A DNA stretch of 57,747 nt from contig CABIKM010000033.1 in the NCBI GenBank assembly GCA_902196205.1, positions 1-57,747 of the forward strand. The letters are read 5' to 3'. Within the stretch, counting starts at the first letter, position 1. Each line of letters opens with the position of its first letter. The translations under genes were made by a program, and so were the position numbers. The DNA comes from Candidatus Methylomirabilis lanthanidiphila (GTDB taxonomy: Bacteria; Methylomirabilota; Methylomirabilia; Methylomirabilales; Methylomirabilaceae). Shown here piece after piece: positions 24,860 to 33,627 of the stretch. Under the pieces are notes generated by a model, which saw nothing but the letters and a program-made list of their open reading frames with translations, ran no database searches and was not told where the DNA came from.

Positions 24860-26119
24860 TTATACCCCCTCAAGTCCCATCAGACATTCGATGATCCGGT
24901 CCAACGCCACAGCAGTCTGTTCGGCCTTCACCATATCACGCAGCGTGGCCTGGCCTCGCCTCAGCTCCTCGTCGCCCACAATCAGGCAGTACCGGACCCG
25001 CTCCTTATTGGCCTGGCGCATCTGGCCCTTGAGACTGCGCGCCTCGAGATCCATCAGACCCCGCACGCCGCGGCGACGCAGCTCCTGCAGCAGCCCCATC
25101 CCGGTCCGCTGCGCCTCCTGCCCCAGGGTGGCGACGTAGACCCCATGCAGGACGCCCTCCTCCAGGGCCGGCGGAAGCGACGCGATGACCCGCTCCAGCC
25201 CTACCGCGAACCCCATCGCAGGGGTCGAAGGCCCGCCCATCGATTCGATCAGACCGTCATAGCGCCCGCCGCCGGCCAGCGCATTTTGAGCGCCAAGGCG
25301 GGGGTTGATCATTTCAAAGGCCGTTTTCGTGTAATACTCAAGGCCGCGGACCAATCGCTCGTCGATGATATAGGGGATCTTCAGGAGATCCAGCAGACCT
25401 CGAACCTCGGCGAAGTGCGCGGCGCAGGCTCCGCATAGGCTTTCGAGCGGCTTCGGCGCCTCCGCCACCAGACGCTGGCAGCCCTCCTGCTTGCAGTCCA
25501 TAATCCGGAGGGGATTGCGCGTCAGCCGCCCCTGACAATCCCGACAGAGTTCCGACGACCGGTCCGCCATATAGCGGGAGAGGCGGTCGCGGATTGTGGG
25601 CCGGCAGGCGGCGTCGCCGATCGAATTGAGGCGAAGCTGCAGATCGGGAATCCCGAACCCCTCTACCATGAGCGCCCACAGGAGATCGATCACCTCCGCA
25701 TCCACCGCCGGCTGGTCGGAGCCGATCGCCTCTACGCCGATCTGGTGGAACTGCCGGAATCGTCCGGACTGCGGCCGTTCCCGACGGAACATCGGACCGA
25801 GGTAGTAGACCTTTACCAGGGGAGACTGGGCGGCCATCTGATGTTCGAGGTAGGCCCGGACGACCGGCGCGGTCCCTTCGGGTCGAAGCGTGAGACTCAC
25901 CTCCCCCTGGTCGGTGAAGGTGTACATCTCTTTCTCGACGATGTCGGTCCCCTCGCCGATACCGCGGACAAACAGCTCTGTTCGTTCGAAGGCCGGGGTC
26001 CGGATTTCCGCGTAGCCGTACCGCTGCAAGAGCGACCGGGTTGCCGCTTCTACACGCTGCCACCTCGCGGACTCATGCGGTAAGAGGTCTGGCGCCCCCC
26101 GCACACCCTTCAGTTTCAT
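24860..26119 (-). CDS. hisS: Histidyl-tRNA synthetase
   Basis: 419 residues. Class II core with LRPEGTAPVVRAYLEH, motif 2 MFRRERPQSGRFRQFHQIG and the histidine-specific GLEYYTKTAFEM. A C-terminal anticodon-binding domain (about 325-419) is present. MKLKGVRGAPDLLP is the usual N-terminus. It is transcribed with aspS and possibly with glpX upstream. Confidence 0.97.
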   Translation of the reverse strand: MKLKGVRGAPDLLPHESARWQRVEAATRSLLQRYGYAEIRTPAFERTELFVRGIGEGTDIVEKEMYTFTDQGEVSLTLRPEGTAPVVRAYLEHQMAAQSPLVKVYYLGPMFRRERPQSGRFRQFHQIGVEAIGSDQPAVDAEVIDLLWALMVEGFGIPDLQLRLNSIGDAACRPTIRDRLSRYMADRSSELCRDCQGRLTRNPLRIMDCKQEGCQRLVAEAPKPLESLCGACAAHFAEVRGLLDLLKIPYIIDERLVRGLEYYTKTAFEMINPRLGAQNALAGGGRYDGLIESMGGPSTPAMGFAVGLERVIASLPPALEEGVLHGVYVATLGQEAQRTGMGLLQELRRRGVRGLMDLEARSLKGQMRQANKERVRYCLIVGDEELRRGQATLRDMVKAEQTAVALDRIIECLMGLEGV

Positions 26120-26127
26120 AGGGGGAG

Positions 26128-26162
26128 CTGAAGGCTGAAGGCTGAAGGCTGAAGGCTGATGA
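26128..26162. repeat. Perfect 7-bp tandem repeat
   Basis: Four exact GCTGAAG units plus a fifth with one change, in the hisS-glpX gap. It is the least degenerate member of the 7-bp repeats in this window. Confidence 0.9.
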
Positions 26163-26182
26163 AGACAATACGCAATGTGGGC

Positions 26183-27145
26183 CTATGAGACCGCTTTCCG
26201 GTCGAAACGGTGGGTTGATTCGATGAAGCGGACGGTCGCGGACCTCGAACGCATCACAAGGGAGTGGGTCTGAGCGCCTCCGCCAAAGAAACGCACTCCC
26301 TTCAGGAGATCGCCATCAGTGACCCCGGTGGCGGCGAACATGATGTCGATCTCTCCCCCTCCGGTCAGGTCGGAGATTGTGAAGACCCGGTCCAGGTCGT
26401 GAATTCCCATTCTCAGCGCCTGCTCTGCCTCCTCCTCCGTCAGCGGCTTCAGTCGACCCTGCATGTCGCCCCCGATACACTGAAGCGCCGTCGCCGCCAG
26501 CGCGCCTTCTCGCGCCCCCCCGACCCCCATCAGGACATCGACGCCTGTTCCTTCAAACGCCACCGCCACGGTCGCGGAGAGATCCCCATCCTGAATCAGT
26601 TTGATCCGCGCGCCGATCCCGCGGACCTGACGCACCAAGTCGGCATGGCGAGGCCGGTCAAGGATGACCACCGTAATATCCTCGACAGAACAGTTCATCG
26701 CTTCAGCAATGGCGCGGAGATTCTTCTCGGGTGGGGCGGTGATGTCGATCGCCCCGGCCGCCTTGGGTCCGACGGCGATCTTTTCCATGTGGGCATCCGG
26801 TACCTGGCGCAGCGACCCTTTCTCGGCGGCGGCAATCACCGAAATGGCATTCTGGCGGCCATGGGCCACGATCGCCCCGCTCTCAACGGCATCAAGCGCG
26901 ATATCCACTTCAGGGGCGTCGCCTTGGCCGAGCACCTCGCCGACATAGAGGGTTGGCGCCCTTCCATGCTCGCCCTTCCCGATGACAATGGAACCCCGGA
27001 AGCTGACGTTGTCAAAGGCATGGTGCATGGCGTCGATCGCCGCCTGCTCGGCCGCGCTCGGATTACCCAATCCCATCCAACGAGCCGACGAAATGGCGGC
27101 CATCTCGGTCGCTCGCACCAACTCAAGCGCCAGGTTTCGATCCAT
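26183..27145 (-). CDS. glpX: Class II fructose-1,6-bisphosphatase
   Basis: 320 residues of the GlpX family: N-terminal MDRNLALELVRATEMAA, GKGEHGRAPTLYVGE and DPxEGT-like region DIALDAVESGAIVAHG, then GVGGAREGALAATAL. It dephosphorylates fructose-1,6-bisphosphate (and in some autotrophs sedoheptulose-1,7-bisphosphate), so it may serve gluconeogenesis or the Calvin cycle. The usual DPxEGT metal site reads DAVES here. It has a strong promoter of its own and may lead into hisS and aspS. Confidence 0.93.
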   Translation of the reverse strand: MDRNLALELVRATEMAAISSARWMGLGNPSAAEQAAIDAMHHAFDNVSFRGSIVIGKGEHGRAPTLYVGEVLGQGDAPEVDIALDAVESGAIVAHGRQNAISVIAAAEKGSLRQVPDAHMEKIAVGPKAAGAIDITAPPEKNLRAIAEAMNCSVEDITVVILDRPRHADLVRQVRGIGARIKLIQDGDLSATVAVAFEGTGVDVLMGVGGAREGALAATALQCIGGDMQGRLKPLTEEEAEQALRMGIHDLDRVFTISDLTGGGEIDIMFAATGVTDGDLLKGVRFFGGGAQTHSLVMRSRSATVRFIESTHRFDRKAVS

Positions 27146-27227
27146 CGTTTCTCTCTGCTCAGCCGATCTAAAGTTGCGAGTGGCTCACGCCTATCCGCCC
27201 GCGCTCTATACCCTTGAAACCGACAGA

Positions 27228-27256
27228 AGTATAGGAAATACGCGGGTTCGAGTCAA
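27228..27256 (-). promoter_or_regulatory. Promoter of glpX
   Basis: TTGACT (27251-27256), a 17-base spacer and TATACT (27228-27233) on the minus strand, about 80 bases upstream of the start codon. This is one of the best promoter matches in the window. Confidence 0.7.
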
Positions 27257-27369
27257 GTCCAACTTCTGCAGTGTCGCGGAAATACGATGCTTATCGCTCT
27301 ACAGCGATTGCCGAAAAAGTCGGCGTCCCGGGCATGGTCATTGCCAAGAAAGTCTCCAGTGCCCATCCG

Positions 27370-27418
27370 AAAATCCCCCCGCTTCCCCCTTTTGAAAAGG
27401 GGGGTTGGAGGGGATTTT
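27370..27418. repeat. C-rich/G-rich hairpin repeat
   Basis: AAAATCCCCCC, CCCCCTTTT, a short loop, AAAAGGGGGG and GGAGGGGATTTT form a long imperfect hairpin between glpX and yggU. It may also act as terminator for the proC-yggT-yggU operon. Confidence 0.75.
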
Positions 27419-27425
27419 GCCAGGA

Positions 27426-27734
27426 CTAGCGATGTAGGTGCTCAAGCAAGTTGCTGAGTGCAGTGCGCAGGAGATCGGCAGAGGCGTCAGCCACCTGGAT
27501 GGTTTTCACGCGGGCTTGCTGGCCGGCGACGATTTCAAGACGGGAGACCGGCAGATCGAGGGCCTTGGCAAGCAGGCGGAGGCAGGCCTCATTGGCCCGC
27601 CCTTCCACCGGCGGCGCGCTCACTCGGAGCCGCAGGGCACCGTCGGTCTCGCCCATGATGGCGTCGCGGGACGCCTTTGGCTGCAGGCGGACACGAAAGG
27701 AGGCAGTCGCACCCGCCTGCCGAACGGCAATCAT
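27426..27734 (-). CDS. yggU: YggU family (DUF167) protein
   Basis: 102 residues from ATG 27734, which overlaps the yggT stop (TGATG). It matches the YggU fold: RVRLQPKASRDAIMG, LRLRVSAPPVEGRANEACLRLLAKAL and SRLEIVAGQQARVKTIQV. Function in the cell is not known. Genes of this family often travel with yggT and proC, as here. A longer in-frame reading upstream would lie wholly inside yggT and is rejected. Confidence 0.9.
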   Translation of the reverse strand: MIAVRQAGATASFRVRLQPKASRDAIMGETDGALRLRVSAPPVEGRANEACLRLLAKALDLPVSRLEIVAGQQARVKTIQVADASADLLRTALSNLLEHLHR

Positions 27735-28033
27735 CACTGGAGGGTCCAGGCCAGCTCTTGGAGGGAAGGCACAAGCCACCGCTGGATGAACTGGAGCCCC
27801 AGGATCGCAATGATGGGGGAGATATCTATCCCTAATCGCCACATCGGGATCAATTGCTGAATCGGTCGCAGTACCGGGTCGGTGGCGCGAGCGAGGAACT
27901 GGACAATCGGATTCCAGGGGTCGGGGCTGACCCAGGAGATCACCGCCCGAATGATGAACATCCATGTGTAGATCGACAACACCGTACTCAGGATAGACGC
28001 AAATGCGCTGATAAAGTAGGCAACAAACGGCAC
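27734..28033 (-). CDS. yggT: YggT family membrane protein
   Basis: 99 residues with two membrane helix pairs and the family signature IRAVISWVSPDPWNPIVQFLARATDPVLRPIQQLIP (seen in ISWVSPDPWNPIVQFL). Such proteins are linked to membrane organisation and cytochrome or photosystem assembly in some lineages. Its role here is not defined. It lies five bases after proC. Confidence 0.9.
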   Translation of the reverse strand: MPFVAYFISAFASILSTVLSIYTWMFIIRAVISWVSPDPWNPIVQFLARATDPVLRPIQQLIPMWRLGIDISPIIAILGLQFIQRWLVPSLQELAWTLQ

Positions 28034-28038
28034 AGTGA

Positions 28039-28854
28039 TTATCTCCTGCCCAGCTCCCGAGAACGGCTCGTAGCCGCCTCTACCGCCTCTATCAGAATCC
28101 CGCGCAATCCGCCGCGCTCCAAGGCATACAGGCCGGCAATGGTCGTGCCGCCGGGAGAGGCGACCGTGTCCTTCAGCTCTGCCGGATGGCGTCCGCTCTC
28201 AAGCACCATCTTGGCGGCGCCCAAGACGGTTTGAGCAGCCAACAGTCCGGCCACATCCCGCGCAAGCCCCACCTTGACACCGGCGTCGGTCAGCGCTTCA
28301 ATCAACAGAAATACGTAGGCCGGGCCGCTGCCGCTCAGTCCCGTCACGGCGTCCAGGTGCTTTTCCTCGACGACAACCGTTTTCCCGACCGCGGCGAAGA
28401 TTACTTCCGCAATCTGCAGGTCCTCGGCTGTGGCGTGCTCGCCCTTTGCAATGCCGGCGGCACCGGCGAGAACCAGGGCCGGGGCATTGGGCATGGCGCG
28501 AACGATCCGCACCCCAGCAGGTAGCCGCTCAGCGATAAAGGCGATCGTAATGCCGGCGGCCACCGAGATGACGGTCTTGGTCTGATCCACCGAAGCGGCG
28601 ATCCCGTGCAGCGCCCCCTCCATGTCCTGGGGCTTGACGGCCAGGATCAGGATCGACGCCTTCAACCCCACATCGCGGCCCTCGGTGACGGTTTCGACGT
28701 CATAGCGCAGATGGATCTGCTGTCGCCTCGCCTCAACGATGTCCGAGGCAATGATCTGATCTGCGGTTACCAGCTTAGCTTCGAGCAGGCCGCGGATCAT
28801 CGCCTCGGCCATATTGCCGGAGCCGATAAAGCCGATGGTTCGACCGTGTAGCAT
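28039..28854 (-). CDS. proC: Pyrroline-5-carboxylate reductase
   Basis: 271 residues from ATG 28854, with AAGGAG nine bases upstream. The NAD(P) motif IGFIGSGNMAEAMIRGLL, the mid-domain VRAMPNAPALV and the C-terminal signature TGLSGSGPAYVFLLIEAL are present, followed by DTVASPGGTTIAGL. It catalyses the last step of proline synthesis. It is the first gene of proC-yggT-yggU. Confidence 0.96.
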   Translation of the reverse strand: MLHGRTIGFIGSGNMAEAMIRGLLEAKLVTADQIIASDIVEARRQQIHLRYDVETVTEGRDVGLKASILILAVKPQDMEGALHGIAASVDQTKTVISVAAGITIAFIAERLPAGVRIVRAMPNAPALVLAGAAGIAKGEHATAEDLQIAEVIFAAVGKTVVVEEKHLDAVTGLSGSGPAYVFLLIEALTDAGVKVGLARDVAGLLAAQTVLGAAKMVLESGRHPAELKDTVASPGGTTIAGLYALERGGLRGILIEAVEAATSRSRELGRR

Positions 28855-28886
28855 GGTGCACTCCTTGCGCATCGAGGACCTGTCGT

Positions 28887-28915
28887 CTTATAGCGTCAAA
28901 CCCGCAGCGAGTCAA
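28887..28915 (-). promoter_or_regulatory. Promoter of proC-yggT-yggU
   Basis: TTGACT (28910-28915), a 17-base spacer and TATAAG (28887-28892) on the minus strand, about 25 bases before the ribosome-binding site. Confidence 0.7.
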
Positions 28916-29061
28916 GGGGATTCGCCCGCCTATACATAGAGTCATCGTGCGGGGGAACACGCCTTCCCGCAGTCGAGGAGTGGGAGTCGGCCACTCGATC
29001 TACCGACCCCAAAACGAGGTTGCCCGCCCCTGATAACGCGACGTACAACGGTCAAATCCTG

Positions 29062-29090
29062 TTGACTTTTCGTGAGATTCCGGTTAGGTT
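29062..29090 (+). promoter_or_regulatory. Possible promoter of ilvE
   Basis: TTGACT, a 17-base spacer and TAGGTT, about 45 bases upstream of ilvE. The -10 box is weak. The rest of 28916-29137 shows no gene. Confidence 0.45.
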
Positions 29091-29137
29091 GAGCCCGGTC
29101 TTCGGGTATTGCGTGATGGCACGGGGAGAGGGACACG

Positions 29138-30049
29138 ATGACGACCGCATATTTCAAGGGCCAGTTCGTTCCGCTTGATCAAGCCAAGATCAGCATTCAG
29201 AACAATACCTTCCAGTACGGAACCGGCATCTTCGAGGGAATTCGAGCCTATTGGAATCCGGATGAGCGGCAGCTCTACGTCTTTCGCCTGGTGGAACACT
29301 ATGTCCGACTGCTCAGAAACTGCCGCGTTCTGAAGCTCAATATCGGTAAGGACGCAAAGGAGCTGTCGGAGATCACCCTCGAACTGCTGAGACGAAATCA
29401 CCCCGAAACCGATACCTATATTCGACCAATCGCCTATGTCGATTCGGATGGGATCGGCCCGAAGTTCATCGGCTATTCCAGCGGTTTTGCCATATACACG
29501 CTACCGCTTGGCGACTATATTAACGTCTCAAGTGGAATCAGGGTGGGCGTCTCGTCATGGCGCCGGATTCACGATAATACCATCCCGGCGCGCTGCAAAG
29601 TGACCGGAGGCTATGTCAACTCAGCCCTGGCCAAAACCGAGGCCCTCGAACATGGCTATGACGAGGCGATCTTTCTTACCGAGGGGGGTTTTATCTCTGA
29701 AGGCTCGGCCGAAAATATTTTTCTCATCAGGGACGGAAGGTTGATCACACCCGCCCTGTCCGAGGATATCCTGGAAGGGATCACGCGCGACACAGTGATC
29801 GAGTTGGCGCGGGAAGACTTAGGCATTGAGACAATCGAGCGGCCCATTGGAAGGACGGAGCTGTACGTGGCCGATGAGGCGTTTCTGTGCGGGACCGGCG
29901 CCCAGGTGTCGCCTATCATCGAAGCGGATAAACGGCCGCTGGGCACCGGCAGGACAGGACCGATTACTCAGAAGATTCAAGCCCTGTATTTTGATGTCGT
30001 GAAGGGCAAGCAGAAGAAGTACTTGCACTGGCTGACGCCGGTCTATTAG
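29138..30049 (+). CDS. ilvE: Branched-chain amino acid aminotransferase
   Basis: 303 residues of the fold-type IV PLP enzymes. NTFQYGTGIFEGIRAYW is at the N-terminus, the catalytic lysine is in ARCKVTGGYVNSALAK, and the cofactor region is EGGFISEGSAENIFLI. It interconverts Leu, Ile and Val with their 2-oxo acids. It is a single gene, with GGGGAGAGGG before the ATG. Confidence 0.95.
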   Translation: MTTAYFKGQFVPLDQAKISIQNNTFQYGTGIFEGIRAYWNPDERQLYVFRLVEHYVRLLRNCRVLKLNIGKDAKELSEITLELLRRNHPETDTYIRPIAYVDSDGIGPKFIGYSSGFAIYTLPLGDYINVSSGIRVGVSSWRRIHDNTIPARCKVTGGYVNSALAKTEALEHGYDEAIFLTEGGFISEGSAENIFLIRDGRLITPALSEDILEGITRDTVIELAREDLGIETIERPIGRTELYVADEAFLCGTGAQVSPIIEADKRPLGTGRTGPITQKIQALYFDVVKGKQKKYLHWLTPVY

Positions 30050-30055
30050 AAACAG

Positions 30056-30083
30056 GGTGTGGGGTACAGGGTTTAGGGTTTAG
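30056..30083. repeat. 7-bp-periodic repeat overlapping a stop codon
   Basis: Four units GGTGTGG, GGTACAG, GGTTTAG, GGTTTAG fill the gap between the convergent ilvE and epimerase genes. The last unit contributes the stop codon of the minus-strand gene. Confidence 0.7.
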
Positions 30084-31024
30084 TAAGAGCCTGCCAACTG
30101 CCGGCGGAAGTGTTCGATGGTCAACGCCAGCCCCTCCGCGATCTGAACCTTCGGCTCCCAGCCAAGTGTTGCTCTCGCCAAACCAATATCCGGTTGACGT
30201 ACACGAGGGTCATCCAGCGGCAACGGACGGAACTCAATAGTAGACTCGCCGCCGATCGTCTCCAGGACCATACGGGCAAGGTCGAGCACCGTAAACTCTT
30301 TCGGGTTGCCGATATTGACCGGGTCGATCTCATCCGACATCAGCAGACGATACAACCCCTCAACCAAATCGGAGACGTAACAGAAGCTCCGGGTCTGCGA
30401 TCCGTCGCCATAGACCGTCAGGGGCTCGCCGCGGAGCGCCTGATTGATAAAGTTAGAGACGACCCGGCCATCGCTCGCTCGCATCCTGGGTCCATACGTG
30501 TTGAAAATCCGAGCAATCCGGGTGTCGAGCCCATGATACCGGTGGTAGGCCATGGTCATCGCCTCGGCGAAGCGCTTCGCCTCGTCGTACACGCCTCTGG
30601 GACCGACCGGGTTAACGTTGCCCCAGTATTCCTCCCGCTGAGGATGGATCACAGGATCACCATAGACCTCTGAGGTCGAGGCCAGCAGGAAGCGCGCACC
30701 CTTGGCCTTCGCCAGCCCCAGGGCCTTATGGGTACCGAGGGAGCCCACCTTGAGCGTCTGGATTGGGAGACGTTGATAATCGACAGGGCTGGCCGGAGAG
30801 GCGAAATGGAGCACGTAATCCAGCGGGCCATCGATATACAGGTACTCGGTGACATCCAACTTAATAAAACGGAAGGCGTCGTGTCCGATCAGGTGGGCGA
30901 CGTTGTCCGTCATACCGGTGATCAGATTATCAAGGCAGATAACGTGATGCCCCTCCTCGATGAATCGGTCACACAGGTGAGAGCCGAGGAACCCGGCGCC
31001 TCCCGTGATCAGCGTGCGAGGCAT
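30080..31024 (-). CDS. UDP-glucuronate decarboxylase-type sugar nucleotide epimerase
   Basis: 314 residues from ATG 31024. Short-chain dehydrogenase fold with [15 protein letters not shown] for [15 protein letters not shown] typical of UDP-xylose synthases, and the catalytic YxxxK in [10 protein letters not shown]. Further family signatures are [13 protein letters not shown] and [20 protein letters not shown]. It likely makes UDP-xylose from UDP-glucuronate. It is the last gene of the minus-strand sugar-nucleotide run, 88 bases after manC. Confidence 0.88.
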   Translation of the reverse strand: MPRTLITGGAGFLGSHLCDRFIEEGHHVICLDNLITGMTDNVAHLIGHDAFRFIKLDVTEYLYIDGPLDYVLHFASPASPVDYQRLPIQTLKVGSLGTHKALGLAKAKGARFLLASTSEVYGDPVIHPQREEYWGNVNPVGPRGVYDEAKRFAEAMTMAYHRYHGLDTRIARIFNTYGPRMRASDGRVVSNFINQALRGEPLTVYGDGSQTRSFCYVSDLVEGLYRLLMSDEIDPVNIGNPKEFTVLDLARMVLETIGGESTIEFRPLPLDDPRVRQPDIGLARATLGWEPKVQIAEGLALTIEHFRRQLAGSY

Positions 31025-31112
31025 CGTTCGAATTCCCGGTGATGCGTTACGCAACGCCCGAATTCCGGATTCCAGGTGTTCCACTTATCGCGAGTCGCTT
31101 GATTCACGGTCT

Positions 31113-32225
31113 TCACTGCTCCATCCTTTCTTGGCTGGGATCGCGCTTCCCGCTGAGCTTTCTGACATCCTGCGCCCGCCCCTTGGGACAGACCAGGACG
31201 CCGTCGTTGGACGCGACCACAATGATGTCAGACAGTCCGATAATAGCGACTCGGGGCCCGGCGGAGACGACAACCGACTGGGCGGTGTCCACGAGTTGCG
31301 CCTCGCCCACGATCACATTACCGCTGTCGTCTACCGGCTGTACCCGAGCCAGCGCATCCCAGGCCCCCAGATCATCCCAGGCGAAATCAGCCCTGATCAT
31401 CGCAATCCCGTTCTCCACCCGCTCCAACACGCCGTAGTCTACTGACTGCCTATGAAACGCGCTGTACTCGCGGACCAGCGCCTCCCGCACCCTCCACGCC
31501 CCGCGAATGCGGCATAGACCCGCCCACACGTCCGGCATATGTTGAGCAAGCAGGCCCTGAATGACGCTGTTCCGCCACAGGAAGATCCCGCTGTTCCAGT
31601 AGTGACACCCGTCTGCTGCCAGACGCTCGGCCATCTGTCGATTCGGTTTCTCCAGAAATCGATGAACGAGGAACGCGCCAGGAGGCTGGGCAAGCGATTT
31701 TCCGACCTCCAGATACCCGTACCCGGTCTCCGGCCGCGTAGGCGTGATCCCAACCGTGACAACCCAGTCCGGATGTAACACGAGCAACTCGACGGCTCGC
31801 CGCAAGACGGCCGCAAATGCCTCGGCATCCGGGACGTAGTGATCGGCCGGCAGGACGATCATCATGGCGTGCGGGTCGAGCCGCTCAACCGACAGAGAGG
31901 CCAACCCGATAGCTGCCGCAGTGTCTCTGCCCTGCGGCTCGAGCAGGAGATTACCTTCGGGGAGTTCCGGGAGTTGCGCTCGGACGAGCTCGGCGTGTGT
32001 CTCACCAGCTACGACGGCGATCTGTGTCCACGGCAGCAGCAGTCGTATCCGCCGGACCGTCGCCTGCAGGAGCGACTCATTCCCGACCAGACGAAGAAAG
32101 GCCTTGGGTTGAGCGTCCGTGCTGACCGGCCAGAAGCGCTCGCCCCTCCCGCCGGCGAGCACGACCGCATAGACCGATGGCGGGAGAGATTGGTCGTCCT
32201 TACCCGTCGCGCCGCCCGTAGTCAT
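31113..32225 (-). CDS. manC: Mannose-1-phosphate guanylyltransferase (catalytic half)
   Basis: 370 residues from ATG 32225. A nucleotidyltransferase fold with the pyrophosphorylase signature VLAGGRGERFWPVS, then LLEPQGRDTAAAIGLAS, VLPADHYV and FLEKPNRQMAERL, and SVDYGVLERV. It converts mannose-1-phosphate plus GTP to GDP-mannose. Many type II enzymes carry a C-terminal cupin isomerase domain; here that domain is a separate gene just upstream and the reading frames overlap by 26 bases. Confidence 0.92.
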   Translation of the reverse strand: MTTGGATGKDDQSLPPSVYAVVLAGGRGERFWPVSTDAQPKAFLRLVGNESLLQATVRRIRLLLPWTQIAVVAGETHAELVRAQLPELPEGNLLLEPQGRDTAAAIGLASLSVERLDPHAMMIVLPADHYVPDAEAFAAVLRRAVELLVLHPDWVVTVGITPTRPETGYGYLEVGKSLAQPPGAFLVHRFLEKPNRQMAERLAADGCHYWNSGIFLWRNSVIQGLLAQHMPDVWAGLCRIRGAWRVREALVREYSAFHRQSVDYGVLERVENGIAMIRADFAWDDLGAWDALARVQPVDDSGNVIVGEAQLVDTAQSVVVSAGPRVAIIGLSDIIVVASNDGVLVCPKGRAQDVRKLSGKRDPSQERMEQ

Positions 32226-32556
32226 CCTGTAATCGGACAATATCATCTTCTCCGAGGTAGCGGCCGTTCTGAATTTCAATGATGAGGAGGAGGTCCGGCC
32301 CGGGGTTCTCGATCCGGTGAACCACCCCTACCGGGACGAACGTCGATTCCTGGGTATCGACGAACGAGGTCCGCTGTCCGATGACGATCTTCGCCGTACC
32401 GGCCACAACAATCCAGTGCTCGCTCCGATGAGTATGGCGCTGCAGGCTTAACCGTTGGCCCGGATTGACCTCAATCCGCTTGACCTTATATCCTTCCCCC
32501 TCCCCGAGGACTGTCCAGCATCCCCAGGGACGCATTCCGGTCAGCACCGTGTGCAT
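32200..32556 (-). CDS. Cupin-type mannose-6-phosphate isomerase domain protein
   Basis: 118 residues from ATG 32556; the frame is open further up but that part lies inside rfbB. It is a single cupin with RPWGCWTVLGEGEGYKVKRI, LSLQRHTHRSEHWIVVAGTA (His and Glu metal ligands) and FVPVGVVHRIENPG, matching the C-terminal isomerase domain of type II phosphomannose isomerase/GDP-mannose pyrophosphorylases. It supplies mannose-6-phosphate for the next gene. The bifunctional enzyme appears split in reversed order, isomerase first. Confidence 0.87.
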   Translation of the reverse strand: MHTVLTGMRPWGCWTVLGEGEGYKVKRIEVNPGQRLSLQRHTHRSEHWIVVAGTAKIVIGQRTSFVDTQESTFVPVGVVHRIENPGPDLLLIIEIQNGRYLGEDDIVRLQDDYGRRDG

Positions 32557-32602
32557 TCGGTTGCCCGCCTGTTTATGGTACGACAGTGTCTCATTGGGGG
32601 TA

Positions 32603-33625
32603 CTATTGAGATACGCAGGAAAGATCTCCGTAGGTCTTTCGGTAATACTCCCGATACTGTCCCCCCTTGATGCGTGTCCACCAGGTCGTATGGCGCTCGT
32701 ACCAATGGATCGTGTCCTCAAGTCCTGTCTCAAAGGGGATACGGGGCTTCCAGCCCAGCACCTGCTCAATCTTCGACGTATTCAGGGCATATCGCCGATC
32801 ATGACCGAGTCGGTCCCTCACATGCGTAATCAATGTCTTGGGTTTGCCGAGGGTCCTGAGGATGAAGTGCGCAACATCGATGTTGGCTCGTTCACAGTTA
32901 CCGCCGATATTGTAAATGTCCCCGGCGGCCCCGCTCCTCAGAACCAGGGCTAACGCCTCACAATGGTCCTGCACGTGCAGCCAATCGCGAACATAAAGAC
33001 CATCGCCATACATTGGAAGCGGCTCGCCGACGAGGGCATTGGTAATAAAGAGCGGAATGGCCTTTTCCGGGAACTGTTGGGGACCATAGTTATTGGAACT
33101 CCGGGTGATAATGACCGGCAACCCGTAGGTGCGAAAGTAGGCCGAGACCAGCATGTCCCCCGCCGCCTTGCTGGCCGCATAGGGGCTGTTTGGGTGGAGG
33201 GGACTTTCCTCTGTAAAGCGACCGGATGGTCCAAGGGAACCATACACCTCATCGGTAGACACCTGCAACATCCTGGACACACGATATCGCCGACATGCCT
33301 CCAGAAGGGTCTGTGTCCCAAGCACATTGGTTTCTACGAAGGCCCTTGCATCCTGGATGCTTCGATCGACGTGCGATTCGGCTGCAAAGTTTACCAGCGC
33401 GTCGAACCCCTCACTCAGCAACGTGTCCACTTGTGCGGCGTCGCAGATGCTTCCCTTGATAAACTGATATCGACGATCACCCTCAACGTCGGTGAGGTTT
33501 TCAAGATTGCCGGCGTAGGTCAGCTTATCGAGGTTTACGATGCGGCAAGTCGGATCCGTTGCCAGAAGATGGCGAATAAAGTTCGACCCGATAAACCCGG
33601 CCCCACCGGTCACGAGGATTCGCAC
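32603..33625 (-). CDS. rfbB: dTDP-glucose 4,6-dehydratase
   Basis: 340 residues from GTG 33625, two bases after the preceding stop. NAD motif GGAGFIGSNFIRHLL, ESHVDRSI, STDEVYGSLG, YAASKAAGD (catalytic YxxxK), RSSNNYGPQQFPEK and GDGLYVRDWLHVQDH, all diagnostic of RmlB. It makes the 4-keto-6-deoxy intermediate for rhamnose and related sugars. No rmlD reductase lies in this operon. Confidence 0.96.
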   Translation of the reverse strand: MRILVTGGAGFIGSNFIRHLLATDPTCRIVNLDKLTYAGNLENLTDVEGDRRYQFIKGSICDAAQVDTLLSEGFDALVNFAAESHVDRSIQDARAFVETNVLGTQTLLEACRRYRVSRMLQVSTDEVYGSLGPSGRFTEESPLHPNSPYAASKAAGDMLVSAYFRTYGLPVIITRSSNNYGPQQFPEKAIPLFITNALVGEPLPMYGDGLYVRDWLHVQDHCEALALVLRSGAAGDIYNIGGNCERANIDVAHFILRTLGKPKTLITHVRDRLGHDRRYALNTSKIEQVLGWKPRIPFETGLEDTIHWYERHTTWWTRIKGGQYREYYRKTYGDLSCVSQ

Positions 33626-33627
33626 GG

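Noticed and set aside
23145-25139. 664-codon open frame on the plus strand
   Set aside because: It lies opposite aspS and the end of hisS, both of which have complete family motifs. The translation has no protein-like signature and arises from GC-rich codon bias.
26128-26162. CRISPR-like array
   Set aside because: The repeat has no spacers; units are seven bases in direct contact.
32557-32769. N-terminal extension of the cupin gene
   Set aside because: It would lie inside rfbB and shows no cupin-family sequence before 32556.
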